Both the position numbers and the translations under genes were made by a program. From assembly GCA_030601755.1 (NCBI GenBank), contig JAUWBF010000031.1, positions 1 through 36,827 of the forward strand: 36,827 nt of DNA, in the 5' to 3' direction. This document shows positions 36,755 through 36,827 of the stretch, in pieces. The stretch comes from Verrucomicrobiota bacterium (lineage in GTDB: Bacteria; Verrucomicrobiota; Verrucomicrobiia; Opitutales; Opitutaceae). The notes under the pieces were generated by a model. That model searched no databases. It was not told the origin of the DNA and saw only the letters and a program-made list of their open reading frames with translations. Every line of letters starts with the position of its first letter. Positions within the stretch are counted from its first letter, which is position 1.

Positions 36755-36790
36755 TGAAAACGAAAAAACCGTTCCGAATGCCGGAGCGGT
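36755..36790 (-). terminator. Terminator of a minus-strand gene beyond the window
   Basis: A 9-bp stem (ACCGTTCCG / CGGAGCGGT on the plus strand, one G-U pair) with a five-base loop. Reading the minus strand, the stem is followed by a T run (complement of GAAAACGAAAAAA). A gene whose transcript runs leftward into the window from past 36827 is therefore likely; its coding end cannot be identified in the few bases left. Confidence 0.55.
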
Positions 36791-36827
36791 CAAAATTGGC
36801 GGAAAAATACAATCCGCATAAGGGCCG

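Noticed and set aside
36791-36827. The C-terminal end of a minus-strand gene reading ALMRIVFFRQF then stop
   Set aside because: Only 12 codons are visible, with no recognisable motif; the terminator at 36755-36790 supports a gene there, but not which frame.

Overview
The window is about 36.8 kb of very GC-rich, densely packed bacterial chromosome. The gene set, weak use of Shine-Dalgarno sites and the many short palindromic repeats fit a Verrucomicrobiota member of the Opitutaceae type. That placement is inference: there is no rRNA or other marker gene here. A Gram-negative cell plan is clear from a maltoporin, an RND efflux pump and several lipoproteins.

Layout. (1) 1-976: end of cheB and a frameshifted cheR. 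(2) 1105-5705, minus: pyruvate:ferredoxin oxidoreductase followed by a dihydroorotate dehydrogenase-like flavoprotein. (3) 5888-11808, plus: a META lipoprotein, then a Cu(I)/Ag(I) export group (small metal-binding periplasmic protein, CusB-like adaptor, CusA-like pump); no outer-membrane channel is present. (4) 11873-17796: single genes and small operons (an orphan membrane-anchored protein of lower GC, an exported S26-type serine protease, a TPR protein, a DTW-domain tRNA-modifying enzyme, and fumC-acuI). (5) 17933-21988, plus: metY-tspO, then a large EF-hand membrane protein of unknown role. (6) 22013-32545: a complete malto-oligosaccharide island. A divergent AraC-type regulator with a lipoprotein faces maltoporin, MalE, MalF, MalG, MalK, a 76-residue unknown, an exported GH13 amylase and a small exported starch-binding protein. 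(7) 32708-35045: a DCC-family protein and a run of small membrane proteins (lmo0937 family, DUF883/YqjD, YqjE and YqjK-like) resembling an envelope-stress cluster. (8) 35102-36687: a decayed IS66 element.

How the genes work together. In the mal island starch would be cut outside the cytoplasm by the amylase, possibly aided by the glycan-binding protein. Oligosaccharides would then cross the outer membrane through the porin, be captured by MalE and be imported by MalFGK. The Cus group would move Cu(I)/Ag(I) out of the cell envelope. PFOR suggests anaerobic or low-oxygen pyruvate oxidation.

The most unusual feature is a collection of at least nine different short palindromic or inverted-repeat families. 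They lie between convergent genes, inside the coding sequences of cusB and cusA, at the cusB-cusA junction, at the stop codon of the DTW gene, and nested inside the IS66 remnant. At the cusB-cusA junction one lies inside a segment bounded by a 17-bp direct repeat that recreates a start codon, giving a 37-codon mini-ORF with ATGA overlaps on both sides.
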